DNA from: Spartobacteria bacterium UBA6821
GTDB taxonomy: Bacteria; Verrucomicrobiota; Verrucomicrobiia; Chthoniobacterales; UBA6821
Direction: 5' to 3'
DNA length: 17,450 nt
Assembly (NCBI GenBank): GCA_002452515.1
Contig: DKEN01000081.1
Coordinates: 1-17,450, forward strand
In this document: positions 16,912 through 17,450 of the stretch, piece by piece
Position numbering within the stretch: position 1 is the stretch's first letter
Layout of the letters: each line of letters starts with the position of its first letter
Notes under the pieces: generated by a model
Database searches by the model: none
Seen by the model: only the letters and a program-made list of their open reading frames with translations
What the model was told of the DNA's origin: nothing
Made by a program: the position numbers and the translations under genes

Positions 16912-17450
16912 ATGTCTTTCCTTGATTACCCTGATTCTTTTCGCGAACTGGTGCGCCAGTTCCGACGACTTCCTGGCATCGGCCCCCGAAGTGCGGAGCG
17001 CATCGCCCTCTGGATGCTTCGCTCCCCTGATGCCAAGCCGGATCAGCTCCTCTCGGCTATCTCAAGCGCCCGTCAACAACTCAGGATTTGCCGTCTCTGC
17101 GGGTTTTTTGCCGAACAGGAGGAATGCCTTCTCTGCCGGGATGAGCAGCGTTCGGGACGCGAACTCTGCATCGTTGAATCAGCAACCGACATCCTTCCCC
17201 TGGAACGTACCGGTGTCTTTCGCGGTCGCTATCATGCTCTCGGAGGCAGGCTTTCCCCTCTCGACGGGATCGGTCCAGAGCAGTTGCGCATCGCCGAGTT
17301 GATCGAACGGGTCGGTTCCGAACATCCCTCCGAAGTCATCCTGGCCCTCGGTGCCGATGTTGAGGGGGAGGCGACAGCTCATTATCTTGCCGAACTACTT
17401 GCCCCGACGGGAGTTCACGTGACCCGTATTGCTCAGGGGCTTCCCGCCGG
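16912..17450 (+). CDS. recR: Recombination mediator protein RecR (5' part, runs off window)
   Basis: A partial gene: 179 codons are present and about 20 residues are missing beyond the right end. RecR works with RecO (and RecF) to load RecA on single-stranded gaps. Visible parts are the helix-hairpin-helix RRLPGIGPRSAERIA (18-32), a C4 zinc finger with Cys60, Cys63, Cys72 and Cys75, and the Toprim domain from about 86 (ELCIVESATDILPLERTG, then HALGGRLSPLDGIGPEQL and DVEGEATAHYLAELL). The final residues VTRIAQGLPA match the usual C-terminal start. The usual ybaB/dnaX neighbour is absent. The start ATG at 16912 has the family's N-terminus and no Shine-Dalgarno sequence. Confidence 0.95.
   Translation, partial: MSFLDYPDSFRELVRQFRRLPGIGPRSAERIALWMLRSPDAKPDQLLSAISSARQQLRICRLCGFFAEQEECLLCRDEQRSGRELCIVESATDILPLERTGVFRGRYHALGGRLSPLDGIGPEQLRIAELIERVGSEHPSEVILALGADVEGEATAHYLAELLAPTGVHVTRIAQGLPA

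Overview
The window reads like a chromosomal, housekeeping-rich segment of a member of the Verrucomicrobiota or a close PVC-superphylum relative. This is inferred from three things: a GreA with a very long N-terminal extension (a form I associate with Chlamydiae and Verrucomicrobia), a cytosolic Hanks-type kinase beside a membrane cyclase-like protein, and short heptameric intergenic repeats. No 16S or marker search was possible. No tRNA, rRNA, CRISPR array, prophage or complete insertion sequence was seen.

Layout. Positions 1-3229 (minus strand): leuS followed by a small exported protein that resembles cytochrome b562. Positions 3253-4346 (plus strand): rdgB, starting only 23 nt from leuS, then a small exported protein of unknown role. 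Positions 4347-4718: a convergent spacer rich in hairpins. Positions 4719-14303 (minus strand): a long co-oriented run, in transcription order rluD, family-4 uracil-DNA glycosylase, plsC, an alpha/beta hydrolase, coaB, long greA, eno, ftsB and prfB. Several of these genes overlap by 4 nt (ATGA), so at least part of the run is likely an operon. Positions 14346-17450 (plus strand): a zinc-ribbon Ser/Thr kinase, a membrane protein with a degenerate cyclase domain, and recR, which runs off the right end.

How the genes fit together. Most of the window is core information processing and envelope biology: tRNA charging, translation termination, rRNA modification, transcript-cleavage rescue, DNA repair, nucleotide-pool cleaning, CoA and phospholipid synthesis, glycolysis and divisome assembly. 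The kinase and pseudo-cyclase pair is the accessory, possibly signalling, module.

Most notable points: (1) prfB needs a programmed +1 frameshift at AGG AGG TTT CTT TGA C, so its true N-terminus lies in another frame (4719-5865). (2) Exactly the first 26 codons of prfB, from ATG up to the codon before the shift site, are duplicated 225 nt upstream with two synonymous changes. (3) The cyclase-like protein has lost all six canonical catalytic positions, while the neighbouring kinase looks intact. (4) Two intergenic spacers hold the same heptad-repeat element built as inverted arms. (5) A 119-nt element with 15-nt inverted repeats and TTAAAC direct repeats looks like a MITE. (6) Almost no start codon has a Shine-Dalgarno sequence; the only strong, well-placed one is inside the prfB frameshift signal. 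(7) LeuS carries two unusual in-frame insertions.
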